Positions 17,801 through 25,900 of a stretch of 64,000 bases of DNA are shown one piece after another (within the stretch, counting starts at the first letter, position 1; the number at the start of each line of letters is the position of its first letter). The position numbers were made by a program, and so were the translations under genes. The DNA lies in contig JAJQDT010000067.1 in assembly GCA_021202075.1 (NCBI GenBank), positions 6,056-70,055 of the forward strand, in the 5' to 3' direction. The DNA comes from Lachnospiraceae bacterium (lineage in GTDB: Bacteria; Bacillota; Clostridia; Lachnospirales; Lachnospiraceae). The notes beneath the pieces were generated by a model that saw only the letters and a list, made by a program, of their open reading frames with translations, was not told the DNA's origin and did no database searches.

Positions 17801-18172
17801 GATATTCTCACCGAGGGAATCGCAGGCATTCCCCTCCGGGTCAATCCTGGCATCTACCACCTCCGCCGCATAGTCGGCATCTGCATCGGTCGAAGCTGTG
17901 ACATTCGCAGCCACCTGCTCCTTCAGCGTTTCCAGGTCCGTTTCCAATGTGTCCACATCGGACGCGATCATGGAAAGCTGCGCCGAGTAGTCCGCACAAA
18001 AAGCCCAATAATCGGTGTCCAGGATATCCACTCCAGACGGCACCGCTCTCCTCGCCATATAGCTGTCGCCGGTCGTGCCGTAAAGCACAATAGACAGCAT
18101 TTCATATTCATTCACACTGCTCCAAACACCACAGTGTTTCGGGATAATGCGCTTACCTTTATAAGAGCTCAT
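14822..18172 (-). CDS. Giant tail protein with SGNH hydrolase, paralogue of the next gene
   Basis: 1116 residues. The N-terminal 130 residues (GKRIIPKHCGVWSSVNEYE; GDSYMARRAVPSGVDI; ADYAAEVVDAR) match those of the tail protein encoded at 11373-14690. The middle differs and has an Ala/Glu/Asp-rich fibre repeat near residues 555-620 (A-x-x-A-x-x steps). The C-terminus from about 815 is an SGNH hydrolase: GDSLTAGGG, GGTGGENA, FMGQNGG and the DSVHYTSG catalytic D-x-x-H block. ATG 18172 overlaps the upstream stop, with GGAGG 6 nt before it. It is likely a second enzymatic receptor-binding or glycan-processing tail component. Confidence 0.85.
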   Translation of the reverse strand: MSSYKGKRIIPKHCGVWSSVNEYEMLSIVLYGTTGDSYMARRAVPSGVDILDTDYWAFCADYSAQLSMIASDVDTLETDLETLKEQVAANVTASTDADADYAAEVVDARIDPEGNACDSLGENIRSITSGLLPKITPANTGVAVTSASGNTAMIEVKGRTLKADYSYLGTSYVGLFAGFFGTYADVSDKTIRAVMWCNTETSFEVLITNARTAWGSSDGSVTCLSLGSVSFTGDNHYRAVVDIDFSAEEIADFAAGLTEGHETLYFCLRKEGTTSSSGTVYFYAYEMDERRDLLWKYVTLYDDIVLLQDEIESARNDGTGYSNLQEVLLAHRADIDSAMQEVEDARTDSYGFTADTLAERLASMDTVVRPRFSINTIYRPRDNTNGWLDTIEDAMMGAEIIRNNARFYFDYETYVASVTPSWGSVHFSFCAANAYVAALSDISQLYLSFKIEGLDSTKEMHTGEGMEITYYVNGYSAWSTKINPLTTSTVTIGATNLIGLPEDYVQNVIDAGTPLYILFYGNFLNCDAVADMGQVQITASIINKAADTELSAYTGYSEYAESAAIADKAAEADRASESDEASHAEEADQATNADYATEAGAAKSAEYASDAGYSTRDIYAVARNKSSAIESITKDGNAATVVYSPYSQDASIWNYWLATYNILDMFDKGVKFTFSGTNTGGAYGPAFYKITTTYGSWSNTVMTVYVNHTADEEFSFEVDLDSLGIDPSGYSALYLLIGYDGRISTADDDGNYVSGYEGQIDFKAIYTDDDHTVIATKLVGFDQDDYYDSDEVDEKIKEVEAEIEEMADKVGDLTSIVCWGDSLTAGGGWTATLQTLSGLTVYNGGTGGENAKTIMARQGGDVMMINNITIPAECEAVTIAERETDTGISTQFGNTVTPLLQSGSSHVNSVMIGDIEGTLTWTGSNYADTTGTWTFTRSEAGDEVEITRPTAIRTAFDRNHNGKDTVMIIFMGQNGGYSSVDDLINMHKLMIDHFKGKEYIILGLSSGTASSRASYETAMQEAFGRRFISLREYLSTALYDEDGNIISCYGLDDQGLEMEEEYTYGSTTYVTADEIAVGTVPHQILSDSVHYTSGTKTVIGNLIYKKMVELGILEQG

Positions 18173-18726
18173 GTCGTACCTCCATATTCCACCGTTACAT
18201 TCCCCTCGTCATCCATTGAAAAAGTCAGCCCCAGCCCATCCTCGGAGACGATGACGAAGTATCCATTGTCGTCGATATAACAATCCACAATATTTGCCGC
18301 CAGCAATGAAACCAGCCCCGTGTAAGAACCGGTCGAAAGTGCTTCACTCTCCAGCGACGCTTTCTCCACCCGCAGGATAAAGGAAAAGCTGCCGAGCGCC
18401 GAACCGGAACTGTCGGTAATGGTCACATCCACAGCTGTCCGCCCTGCCGCGCCGGTCATCACATCCGTGATCCAGATGGCAGCTTTCCCGCCCTCCACAT
18501 AGACCACATCCGAGTCCGTGCCGCTCCCATACTGGAAGATCTCCCCGTCAGGCCGTGTGCCGGACACATTGATGATGGTGTCGGAATCCAGAGTCACCAA
18601 TGTGCTACCCTGGTAGATGCTGCAGAGCACCTTCCGCCCCATGCTGTCATATTGCTTGGCGTGGATGATGGTGGGGATTAAATTTTCTGTAAGCGACAGG
18701 TCAACTGTCTGGGTTATCGTTATCAT
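18169..18726 (-). CDS. BppU-like baseplate upper protein
   Basis: 185 residues. The N-terminal 110 residues match the immunoglobulin-like domain of phage baseplate upper proteins: an opening strand IIHAKQYDSMGR, then VSGTRPDGEIFQYGSG and a G-x-x-x-x-F-x-x-x-V-E-K ending. These proteins link Dit/Tal to receptor-binding proteins. It lies upstream of the two hydrolase tail proteins, as expected for the part that holds them. It overlaps both neighbours by a few bases (downstream start 18172; upstream stop 18701). Confidence 0.75.
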   Translation of the reverse strand: MITITQTVDLSLTENLIPTIIHAKQYDSMGRKVLCSIYQGSTLVTLDSDTIINVSGTRPDGEIFQYGSGTDSDVVYVEGGKAAIWITDVMTGAAGRTAVDVTITDSSGSALGSFSFILRVEKASLESEALSTGSYTGLVSLLAANIVDCYIDDNGYFVIVSEDGLGLTFSMDDEGNVTVEYGGTT

Positions 18727-18961
18727 CCGCGCCGCCTCCCTTCGCAGCTTCCGTCACCGGCACTTCTCCAGGCACAGGAGTAGTCTCTTCCTTATATTTG
18801 TTCCGCTCCTTCTGTACCTCACCCGCCCTCTGCCTGCGCACATCCGCCAGAATCTCTGTCAGCATATAATCCAGGATGCAGGCAGGCATCTTCGCCCGGT
18901 TAATGTCATTAATCAGCTGCTCTTTCAAATCCTCTACCCTTGCGTTAATCCCAAGCATCAT
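18701..18961 (-). CDS. Small tail-tip protein, unknown
   Basis: 86 residues. The N-terminal 60 residues are helical (NARVEDLKEQLINDINRAK; ILDYMLTEILADVRRQ), and the C-terminus is Pro/Glu/Asp-rich and disordered. It starts at ATG 18961, 6 nt behind GAGG. Its 3' end overlaps the BppU-like gene by 26 bp. No family is recognised. Its place between spike and BppU suggests a tail-tip or chaperone role. Confidence 0.6.
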   Translation of the reverse strand: MMLGINARVEDLKEQLINDINRAKMPACILDYMLTEILADVRRQRAGEVQKERNKYKEETTPVPGEVPVTEAAKGGGADDNDNPDS

Positions 18962-18969
18962 TCCCCACC

Positions 18970-19218
18970 TCAGCTTTTCGATTCTTCATCCGACGCCAGC
19001 ATCTCTTCCTGTAAGGTGTACACATACTCCTCAAACGCTGCCCTGTCCTCCCGGCATGTGGCGCGGTTTTCCTTGTACAGCGTCTTATTGGATTGTGTCG
19101 CAATGATCGCGGTATCCTCCGGGTTCTCCTGGTCAATCTCCGCCCGGTACCTCTCGGCAGCCACACCGTCAATCGTGGAAGTCCCGGTAATCATGATTGT
19201 CTTTTTCGTTGTCAGCAT
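18970..19218 (-). CDS. Small tail-tip protein, unknown
   Basis: 82 residues from ATG 19218, which is 8 nt from GAGG (ATG 19224 is too close). It has the segment KKTIMITGTSTIDGVAAERY followed by a charged helix. Small proteins of this size after the tail spike often act as chaperones or adaptors, but no family is recognised. It ends 8 bp before the start of the next gene. Confidence 0.6.
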   Translation of the reverse strand: MLTTKKTIMITGTSTIDGVAAERYRAEIDQENPEDTAIIATQSNKTLYKENRATCREDRAAFEEYVYTLQEEMLASDEESKS

Positions 19219-19238
19219 AACCATTTCCTCGCTTTCTT

Positions 19239-21674
19239 TTAGTCAGACAGAGCCATCCGAAGGAACTCCATCTCGGTTTTCAACTCCTGGTTTTCTGTTT
19301 TGAGGTTCTGCACCTCGTATATCAGAAGTGGGATGAATTCCAGATAATTCAGCCCGTATTCTTTCTCAAGCCCATGGTAATTGGGACTGTCTGATTCCTT
19401 CTCGTGCAGCAGAAGCCCGGCAAAATCATCCTCTGTCAGCCCGTTTGCCAACAATGCCTTCAGCACACTCTGCGCGCCCATGCCCAGATGGTATTTCCTT
19501 TCGTCATAGGTGTAATGGAAACCGCGCGGCTCAAGGCAGTTAAAGAAACCGTCATATGCGCTAAGGCTCTTCCAGTCGGTTTTTACCCGTTCATCAGAAA
19601 TCTCCGAAAAAGCCGCCGCCTCCACATAGCTGGACACGGACAGGGAACCAAACACACCGGCGTTGGCATGGATCTCTGTAGTCCCATAGGCGTAAAGCGC
19701 CCCTGTTGTAACCGTACCGTCAATTGTTACCCAGGAGCCAAACTCCGCACCTCCATCACAGCCAAAACTGCCGCCGCAGTCAATACTGCTGGTCGTTTTT
19801 ACTCCGCTAAAGTATGCCGTCACACTGTCTGCCCAAAGCCAGGTGCCGGTCATACTGACATCACAGTAGAAATTCGCCTCACCTGTGCTTGCCACACCAA
19901 GCGATGATGTCTCCACCCGTCCGCCAAAAGTAGCACTGCCGTCTGTTGCCAGAATCAGCTGCCCGCTCGTTATTACAAGCTCCCCAGAACTCAACTGGAT
20001 ACGGTCTGCATTCCCTGATAGAACACCAATGCCATTTTTGACTGTCAGCACAAGGTTTGCAGAAGCGATACTGCTCACTTCATCGGATGTTACATAGGTG
20101 TTGCTCACTTCAAGCAGGATGCCTTCTTCACCCGCCTCGATGAGGGATTTAACCTCCTCTGTTGTGGAATAATCCTCCAGGGTCTCCGTCAGCGTCTTTG
20201 TATAGGAAAGGATAATTCCTTCCTCACTGGCCTCAATGAGTGACTGTACTTCGGTCGTCGTCGAATAGTCCTCCATAGTCTTTTCCAGCGCCTTTGTATA
20301 AGAAAGGGTGATCCCCTCTTCGCTCGCCTCGATCAGGCTCTTCACTTCGGTCGTAGTCGAATAATCCTCCAGTGTCTCTTCCAGCACCTTTGAATAGGAA
20401 ATCGTGATCCCGTCTTCACTTGCCTGGATCATCGACTCCACTTCTGTAGTCGTCGAATAATCTTCCAGTGTTTCCGTGAGGGTCTTCACATAGGAAAGCG
20501 TGATGGATTCTTCCGTTGCCTCGATGAGGGAAACCACCTCGGAAGTCGCCTTGCTGACCGATGAACTGACCAGTGAGGATGCCTGGGAGGATGTGATAAG
20601 CGTTGAAGTAAGCGAACTGTTTCGGCTGGAAGTCACCGAGTTGGACAAGGTCACAGATTTATACCGTTCCAGCAGGCAGTCATATTCCGTCTCCGTAACC
20701 TTCGCCACAGTTTCAATCCCAAGCCGGGTGATATACACGTGGACTGTGTCGCACAGGGAGACCCGCTCCGCTTCCGCGATATCCTCATATCCCGGCATTT
20801 CCCAAAGCTGTGCAAACTCAATATCGATATCCAGATCCGGCTCCGTGGTCGATGTGGAATTCAGGTAAGACTGTGCGTAAGAGCGGAGGGATGCTTCTGT
20901 CGGCTGCTCCTCAAACTGCTCCGAGCAGTCCAGTGTCGTTATCTTTTCAAACGGCAGAGAGGAACTGTCCAGAGTGACTATCTTTTCTGACAGTTCCATG
21001 ATTGTCCCCGACTCTGAATCCTTCCAGTACGGGTGGACGCCGGTCACCATATCCTCGATGGATTTCTCCATCTTGAAGTCCACAAGGTTCTTCCCATAGA
21101 CAATGCGCACACCGTTGTCAGCCCCGCGCGATTTCCATAACCGCACTGTATAGAAATCCCACTCGAACTCCCCGCCATAAGTGTCGAGCAGGCTGCCATC
21201 CGCCCCTCCCAGGGCTGAGCGGAAGGAAACCGGCTCAGTCATGGAAAAGGCCGCGTTGGATTCAATGTCCGTTTCAAAAGAGAACGGGCAGTCCGTTGAT
21301 GCGCTGTCAAGGAGCGCCTCATAAGCCGCTGCCACTTGGTCATCTGTGTCGGCTGCAACAGAGACAGGGGAAACCGTGATAAAATTCATCTGGTAACTGA
21401 TATGCCTTGCAGCCACCTCCAGCTTTCCGTCCAGCGGGGTGGTGATCTTATAAATCCGGAAAGGCTGTGAGGACTTATTATCGGCAGGCTTCGCCAGGAT
21501 GATATTCCCCTCGGTCAGTTCGTCCGCATGGATGCCGTCTGCCGGGTATTCCATCTTCAGTTCGTAGCTGCTGTTTCTCTTCTCAGTCACATAACAGGAG
21601 ATACAGTCCGCCAGCTTGCCGATACCGTTGGTAGTATAAGCAGTCTCCGAAACATCATATAAGCATGGGATCAT
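19239..21674 (-). CDS. Tail spike/Tal with endopeptidase-tail domain, 32-residue repeats and S74 chaperone
   Basis: 811 residues. Residues 1-340 match the prophage tail endopeptidase (Tal/gp18-like) family that caps the tail tube: ELKMEYPADGIHADEL early on, and a D-T-V-H-V strand near 310. Residues about 385-525 hold five tandem 32-residue repeats ending YSTTTEV. A beta-rich stalk follows. The C-terminal 120 residues are an intramolecular chaperone of the peptidase S74 type, starting at ISDERVKTDW (about 694), where self-cleavage before or after the Ser-Asp pair is expected. A trimerising helix closes the chain. It follows Dit and starts at ATG 21674 behind GGAG. Confidence 0.85.
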   Translation of the reverse strand: MIPCLYDVSETAYTTNGIGKLADCISCYVTEKRNSSYELKMEYPADGIHADELTEGNIILAKPADNKSSQPFRIYKITTPLDGKLEVAARHISYQMNFITVSPVSVAADTDDQVAAAYEALLDSASTDCPFSFETDIESNAAFSMTEPVSFRSALGGADGSLLDTYGGEFEWDFYTVRLWKSRGADNGVRIVYGKNLVDFKMEKSIEDMVTGVHPYWKDSESGTIMELSEKIVTLDSSSLPFEKITTLDCSEQFEEQPTEASLRSYAQSYLNSTSTTEPDLDIDIEFAQLWEMPGYEDIAEAERVSLCDTVHVYITRLGIETVAKVTETEYDCLLERYKSVTLSNSVTSSRNSSLTSTLITSSQASSLVSSSVSKATSEVVSLIEATEESITLSYVKTLTETLEDYSTTTEVESMIQASEDGITISYSKVLEETLEDYSTTTEVKSLIEASEEGITLSYTKALEKTMEDYSTTTEVQSLIEASEEGIILSYTKTLTETLEDYSTTEEVKSLIEAGEEGILLEVSNTYVTSDEVSSIASANLVLTVKNGIGVLSGNADRIQLSSGELVITSGQLILATDGSATFGGRVETSSLGVASTGEANFYCDVSMTGTWLWADSVTAYFSGVKTTSSIDCGGSFGCDGGAEFGSWVTIDGTVTTGALYAYGTTEIHANAGVFGSLSVSSYVEAAAFSEISDERVKTDWKSLSAYDGFFNCLEPRGFHYTYDERKYHLGMGAQSVLKALLANGLTEDDFAGLLLHEKESDSPNYHGLEKEYGLNYLEFIPLLIYEVQNLKTENQELKTEMEFLRMALSD
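20100..20515 (-). repeat. Tandem 96-bp coding repeats in the tail spike
   Basis: About four and a half copies of a 96-bp unit encode E-x-I-E-A-S-E-E-G-I-x-[LI]-S-Y-[TS]-K followed by L-E-x-[TS]-[LM]-E-D-Y-S-T-T. Copies differ by scattered substitutions. The number of units may set the length of the spike shaft. Confidence 0.8.
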
Positions 21675-21693
21675 GGCGGCTCATCTCCTTTCC

Positions 21694-22452
21694 TTATAGT
21701 GTCCACCACCGCGGCGTGACCTCCACAGAGGTTATCCCGCCGCTCCACCGGATGGTGTTATCCCCCGGCGCCAGGGTGGGGAATTCGTCTGACAGGATTG
21801 TGTCATTGCAGAAGCCGGAGGCATTGTAAGCGTTCTGCGTCTCAGAGTTTAAGTCTACATAGTCAGTGAAAGAATAGATAATCACCACACTGCTCCCGAT
21901 GGTCAGCATCCCCTGGCTGTCCCCATAGACGCGGATGATTGGCTGTGAATAAAATTCAAAGGGGTTACGGATAACACTTCCGGACGATTCCAGCGCGATT
22001 GCTTTCTGCCCTTCTACGCTCCACCTCTGCGGTTTGCAGTTAAAGACCATCTCCATCTCCGCTGCTTTCTGGCGCGTAACATCAAACGAGACCGCTGAAG
22101 TACATGTCCCCATGCGGAAGAAATCCGGGTCGTAGGTATCCTGCAGCTTGCAGTATCCTGTGGGAGACAGCAGCCAGCTTTTCACAGCCGCTGTTTTTGC
22201 TGGGAGGCCGTTAAAAAAGAACGCCTCGTACTTGATGTCCACGTTGGCAAAGCGTCGGTGGCCTGACTTCGCATTGTTCTGGATCAGGTCACCGTTCATC
22301 CCAGGGATGCTGGTTGTCTCCACATCCGGCGCGGGAGAATCATACACGCCGGGGCCGGACAAATATAACAGGAAATCTTTTGACGACTTCCCGTTAAACG
22401 TGAGGTACTGCCGCTTGAAGCGGCTCCTCATCTCGAATTGTGATACCGGCAT
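21694..22452 (-). CDS. Distal tail protein (Dit family)
   Basis: 252 residues from ATG 22452 (GGAGGGG 6 nt upstream). It matches the siphovirus Dit/tail-component family: a LTFNGKSSKDFLLYLSG opening, the conserved V-x-G-x-x-G-D-L block (SIPGMNGDLIQNN), and a galectin-like C-terminal beta domain (IRVYGDSQGMLTI). Dit forms the hub between the tail tube and the spike/baseplate. It sits between the tape measure and the spike, the usual order, but is separated from the tape measure by the toxin-antitoxin-like locus and a terminator-like hairpin. Confidence 0.85.
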   Translation of the reverse strand: MPVSQFEMRSRFKRQYLTFNGKSSKDFLLYLSGPGVYDSPAPDVETTSIPGMNGDLIQNNAKSGHRRFANVDIKYEAFFFNGLPAKTAAVKSWLLSPTGYCKLQDTYDPDFFRMGTCTSAVSFDVTRQKAAEMEMVFNCKPQRWSVEGQKAIALESSGSVIRNPFEFYSQPIIRVYGDSQGMLTIGSSVVIIYSFTDYVDLNSETQNAYNASGFCNDTILSDEFPTLAPGDNTIRWSGGITSVEVTPRWWTL

Positions 22453-22482
22453 GTCTGCCCCTCCTTCCGAATTTTGTGCATG

Positions 22483-22511
22483 AAAAAAGCACCCCATTTC
22501 TGAGATGCTTT
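22483..22511 (-). terminator. Terminator-like hairpin just inside/upstream of the Dit gene
   Basis: On the minus strand AAAGCATC pairs with GGTGCTTT (with a G-U pair) and is followed by TTTTCATG. It lies between the toxin-antitoxin locus and Dit, about 30 bp before the Dit start. It could attenuate late transcription or stop a minus-strand transcript from the locus. Confidence 0.55.
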
Positions 22512-22540
22512 GAGATTCTTTCCACAGGATAAAATTCCTG

Positions 22541-22569
22541 TGGATAATTTTGTCAGTTTATGGTAATAT
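22541..22569 (+). promoter_or_regulatory. Possible promoter of the toxin mRNA
   Basis: TGGATA (22541-22546), 17-bp spacer, TAATAT (22564-22569) preceded by TGG, an extended -10 form. The -35 box overlaps a 7-bp hairpin (CCACAGG 22522-22528, CCTGTGG 22537-22543). Matches are modest (4 of 6 in each box). Confidence 0.4.
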
Positions 22570-22571
22570 GC

Positions 22572-22692
22572 TTTTCAAGAGCTACCAGCCATGATGGTAA
22601 GGTAGGCGGTTGGTTCCTTCAATCGGAGGGACTGTGACCCTCCGTTTACATAGAAACCCGAAAGGGAATCCGATGGAAGGAGGGCCATGCCA
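22572..22692 (+). ncRNA. Structured 5' leader of the toxin mRNA
   Basis: The leader can fold strongly. CGGAGGG and CCCTCCG pair around a 7-nt loop (near 22624-22644). ATCGGA and TCCGAT form an outer stem ending just before the Shine-Dalgarno. TACCA/TGGTA forms another near its start. Such leaders often hide the ribosome binding site of type I toxins. Confidence 0.45.
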
Positions 22693-22785
22693 ATGAGTGT
22701 GCTTGATTTGATAGCAGTAATCAGCTTATGCCTGACCTGCTTCGGACTTGGATATGAGTTCGGCAAGGATAAATCACGAAAATAA
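22693..22785 (+). CDS. Small hydrophobic peptide, probable type I toxin
   Basis: A 30-codon frame on the strand opposite to the surrounding tail genes. ATG 22693 has AAGGAGG 9 nt upstream; ATG 22687 is too close. The peptide has one membrane helix (VLDLIAVISLCLTCFGLGYE) and a basic C-terminus ending KDKSRK, the usual plan of TxpA/BsrG/holin-like type I toxins that damage the membrane. Its stop codon lies inside a 12-bp inverted repeat that ends the convergent antisense RNA. It is too short for homology arguments from sequence alone, so the assignment rests on topology and locus structure. Confidence 0.6.
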   Translation: MSVLDLIAVISLCLTCFGLGYEFGKDKSRK

Positions 22786-22819
22786 CCGCCATACCCTGAG
22801 AAAGTAAGCGGTTATTTTC
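22778..22819. terminator. Bidirectional terminator shared by toxin mRNA and antisense RNA
   Basis: Perfect 12-bp stem GAAAATAACCGC (22778-22789) and GCGGTTATTTTC (22808-22819), A/T-rich at the outside on both strands. Confidence 0.75.
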
Positions 22820-22868
22820 AAAAACCATTATTCAATCAGGGGCCAGCCGTCTATCGGTAGCCTCTTGG

Positions 22869-22898
22869 GGCATCTGTTGGCGCAGGTGCCTCTTTTTT
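22869..22898 (+). terminator. Second plus-strand terminator of the toxin mRNA
   Basis: GGCATCTG (22869-22876) and CAGGTGCC (22883-22890) pair over 8 bp and are followed by TCTTTTTT. Read-through to this point would give about 120 nt of overlap with the antisense RNA, covering its 5' end. Confidence 0.85.
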
Positions 22899-22906
22899 CT
22901 ACCCCT

Positions 22907-22935
22907 ACTATACCATAATGAGCCGTCTGTTTCAA
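22907..22935 (-). promoter_or_regulatory. Promoter of the antisense RNA
   Basis: On the minus strand TTGAAA (22930-22935), exactly 17 bp, then TATAGT (22907-22912). It sits 30 bp past the tape-measure stop codon, where no tail gene needs a promoter. Confidence 0.8.
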
Positions 22936-22964
22936 GCACTTTTTCAAGCCTGATACGCTTACCA

Positions 22965-25900
22965 TCACTTATAAACGGAGCTGTCCTCATCCAGCATATC
23001 GTTAATCCTGTTCGCCACTTCCTTCGCAAGGTCTCCCGCGTCCTGGTTATCCGAACCGGTCACATAGATAGTCACCCCGCCAAGGTTCGTGGTTTTTTGA
23101 TTGTTGTTTGTAGTCGTTGTATTTGTTGCCCCTGCCCCGGCAAATGCCAGGTCCGGGAGGTTCAGGGAAGACATATCGGGGATGGTAAACCCATCAGACA
23201 TCATGTCCCGCACTCCCGTTGCCACAGTCCTTACATTTTCAAGCACATCCCCCATGTTGCCCTGGATGCCTTTTGCCATCAGTTCCATGAAGTCTGGCAT
23301 ATACTCATCCGCATCAGACAGCGGCCCTTCTTTCGGCAGCGAGAAACCGATGATATTCTTCACGCTCTGTGCCAGCGACTGTGCTTTCGCGATTACGGAG
23401 CTGGCTGCGCTGCTGATGCCGTTTGCGATCTGGGAGCAGATGTCCCTGCCCCAGGATGCCGCGCTGGAAACCAGGGAGCTGAAGGTCGATGTGAACGAGC
23501 TCTTAATCCCCGACAGCCCGGAGGACACCGAAGATTTCATATTGGACAATGTCGAAGAGACAGTGGATTTCACACTGCTCCATGAACTGCTTGTCGTACT
23601 CTTCACCGATGACCACACCGAGGTTACCGTAGATTTTACGGAACTCGTGGTACTGGATACCGTAGACTTTATGCTGCTGAGCGTACTGCTCATCGTCGAC
23701 TTGATACTGCTCCACGTACTGCTGGTCGTGGATTTTACCCCGCTCCAGGCAGTGGAGATGGTGCTTTTCACTCCGCTGGTTGCCGTGCTAATCGTCGATT
23801 TGATGCTTGTCCAGCAGGTGGACAGCGTCGTTTTGATGCTGTTCCAGTCGGACAGGTTGGTCGATTTAATCGCAGACCAGCAGGTGCTGATGGTGCTTTT
23901 TACTGCGCTCGAAGTCGAGGCCACGGTTGATTTGATGCTGCTCCATGTGCTGCTCATGGTCGATTTGATTCCGGACCATGCCGTACTGGTCGTGGATTTT
24001 ATCCCGGACCAGGCTGTGCTTACTGTGGATTTTACCCCGCTGATGGCAGTCGAGACAGTGGTTTTAATCCCGCTCCAAGTCGTGCTCATCGTGGTTTTAA
24101 TCCCGTTCCATACGGTACTGGTCGTTGACTGGATGCCGTTCCATGCTGTTGACACCGTGGACTGCAGCCCACTCAATGTGGTGCTGACCGTGCTCGTGAT
24201 CCCGCTCCATGCAGTGCTCAAAGTCGTGGACACGGTACTCATGGCAGAAGACACCGTGGAACTGATGCTGCCCCATGCAGTCGTAAACCCGGTCGAAATA
24301 CTGTCCACCATACCCTGCAGGGAGGTGCTGACAGCAGAAACCACGGTGTTCACTGCATCGGTCAAAGCAGAGTTCCCGTTGATGCCGTTTGCGATGGTAT
24401 CGATCATATCGGAACCCCAGGTGTCTGCATCAGACAGAGGGCCCTCATCCGGCACCGAGAAGTGCAGGAAGGATCGGATCTTGTCGGCAATGCCTGTCAC
24501 AGCGTCCGCAATCCCCTGGACTTTCCCGGTGATACCATCGATGATGTTCTGGATCATGTCAGAGCCCCAGCTCTTCGCATCACTAATCAGACCCGTAATA
24601 AAGGACACCGCATTATTGAAGCCGGTCTCGATGGTCGTTTTAATAGAAGTCATCTTACCGCTCACCGCCGTCACGATAGAAGTGAAGACAGATGATATCG
24701 CGGTTTTGATGGAATTCATGATTGATGACACGGTTGACTTTATGCTGTTGAACACCGAAGACACCGTCGTTTTTACGCTGTTCACGGCAGTGGACACTGC
24801 CGTTTGGATGCTACTCCACATACTGCTTACCGTGGAACTGATGGCACGCATCACGGTTGAAACCGCTGTGCTTATTGCATTCCAGGCAGTGGATACCGCC
24901 GTTTGGATGCTTGTCAATATCGGAGTGATAAAGCTGACGATTGCATTCCATACCGTAGTCACCGCCGTTTGTACAGCGGTCAGTGCCATAGAAATCGCAG
25001 TCGTAATTCCCGTCCAGATGGTCTCCGCTGTCGTTTTGATGCCCTCCAGGATCGGAGTCAGGAAGGACACAATCGCATTCCAGATTTCGGATATCTTCGT
25101 CTGGATGGCGGTCAGCGCCGTCTCGATTAAAATCTGTATTGCCTGCCAGATCGTCTCGAAGAGGTATTGGAAAGCAGTAAGCAGAGGCTCGATTACGCTG
25201 TATATAGCATTCCAGGTATTCACGATGGTATCTTGGATGGTCGTAATGACCGTGGATACCGCTGTTGAAATCGCTGTCCATACCGTGGTAATCACAGTCT
25301 GGATGCTTGTCATGACTGTTGACACTGCCGTGCTTATGGCATTCCATACAGTCGTGAAGGTCGTCTGAATCGCGGTAAATATGGTCGTGAAGAACGAACT
25401 GATTGCTGTCCACACCGTGGTCGCTACCGTCTGGATTCCGGTCAATATTCCGGAGAAAAAGCTGCTGATGCCGTTCCAGACACCCTCGAAGAAAGTCTTA
25501 ATATTGTCCCAGACCGTCTCCCAGTTGGTCCCGAACCATCCAAGCACCACGTCCACCATGCCCTTGATGGTCTCAAGCACAGTGGAGAGGATTCCGCTGA
25601 TTCCCTCCCAGATGCCGGAGAAGATTTCTTTCACACCAGTCCATGCCTGCTCCCAGTTGCCAGTGAACAGGCCGATAAAGACATCGAGCAGGCCTGTGAT
25701 AACATTCAGGACAGTCGAAAGGATTGTGGACACAGCCGAGAATGCACCCTCGAACAGCGGAGCCAGGAGGTTGCAGAACTCCATCCACGCCGCTTTCAGC
25801 GTTTCCAGGATACCGCCCACACCCTCGAAGCTGATGCCAAGGGCAGACAGCCGCTCCTTTATCCCGTCAATAAAGCCGGTCACCGTGGAACAAATATTGT

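Larger units (their letters stand above)
22778..22900 (-). ncRNA. Predicted antisense RNA antitoxin
   Basis: A consensus-grade promoter (22907-22935) would start a transcript near 22900. The transcript ends at the 12-bp inverted repeat GAAAATAACCGC (22778-22789) / GCGGTTATTTTC (22808-22819). The RNA of about 120 nt has no good open frame. It is complementary to the end and 3' UTR of the toxin mRNA, the arrangement of txpA/RatA-type antitoxins. Confidence 0.6.

Noticed and set aside
11373-18172. Diversity-generating retroelement at the tail proteins
   Set aside because: No reverse transcriptase gene and no template/variable repeat pair is visible.
22575-22766. 63-codon minus-strand frame across the toxin locus
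   Set aside because: It is antisense to the toxin leader and peptide, and it lacks a ribosome site. The plus-strand peptide has better support.
22965-24310. Possible CRISPR-like array from regular 33-bp spacing
   Set aside because: The periodicity is in-frame coding repetition inside the tape measure; units have no unique spacers.
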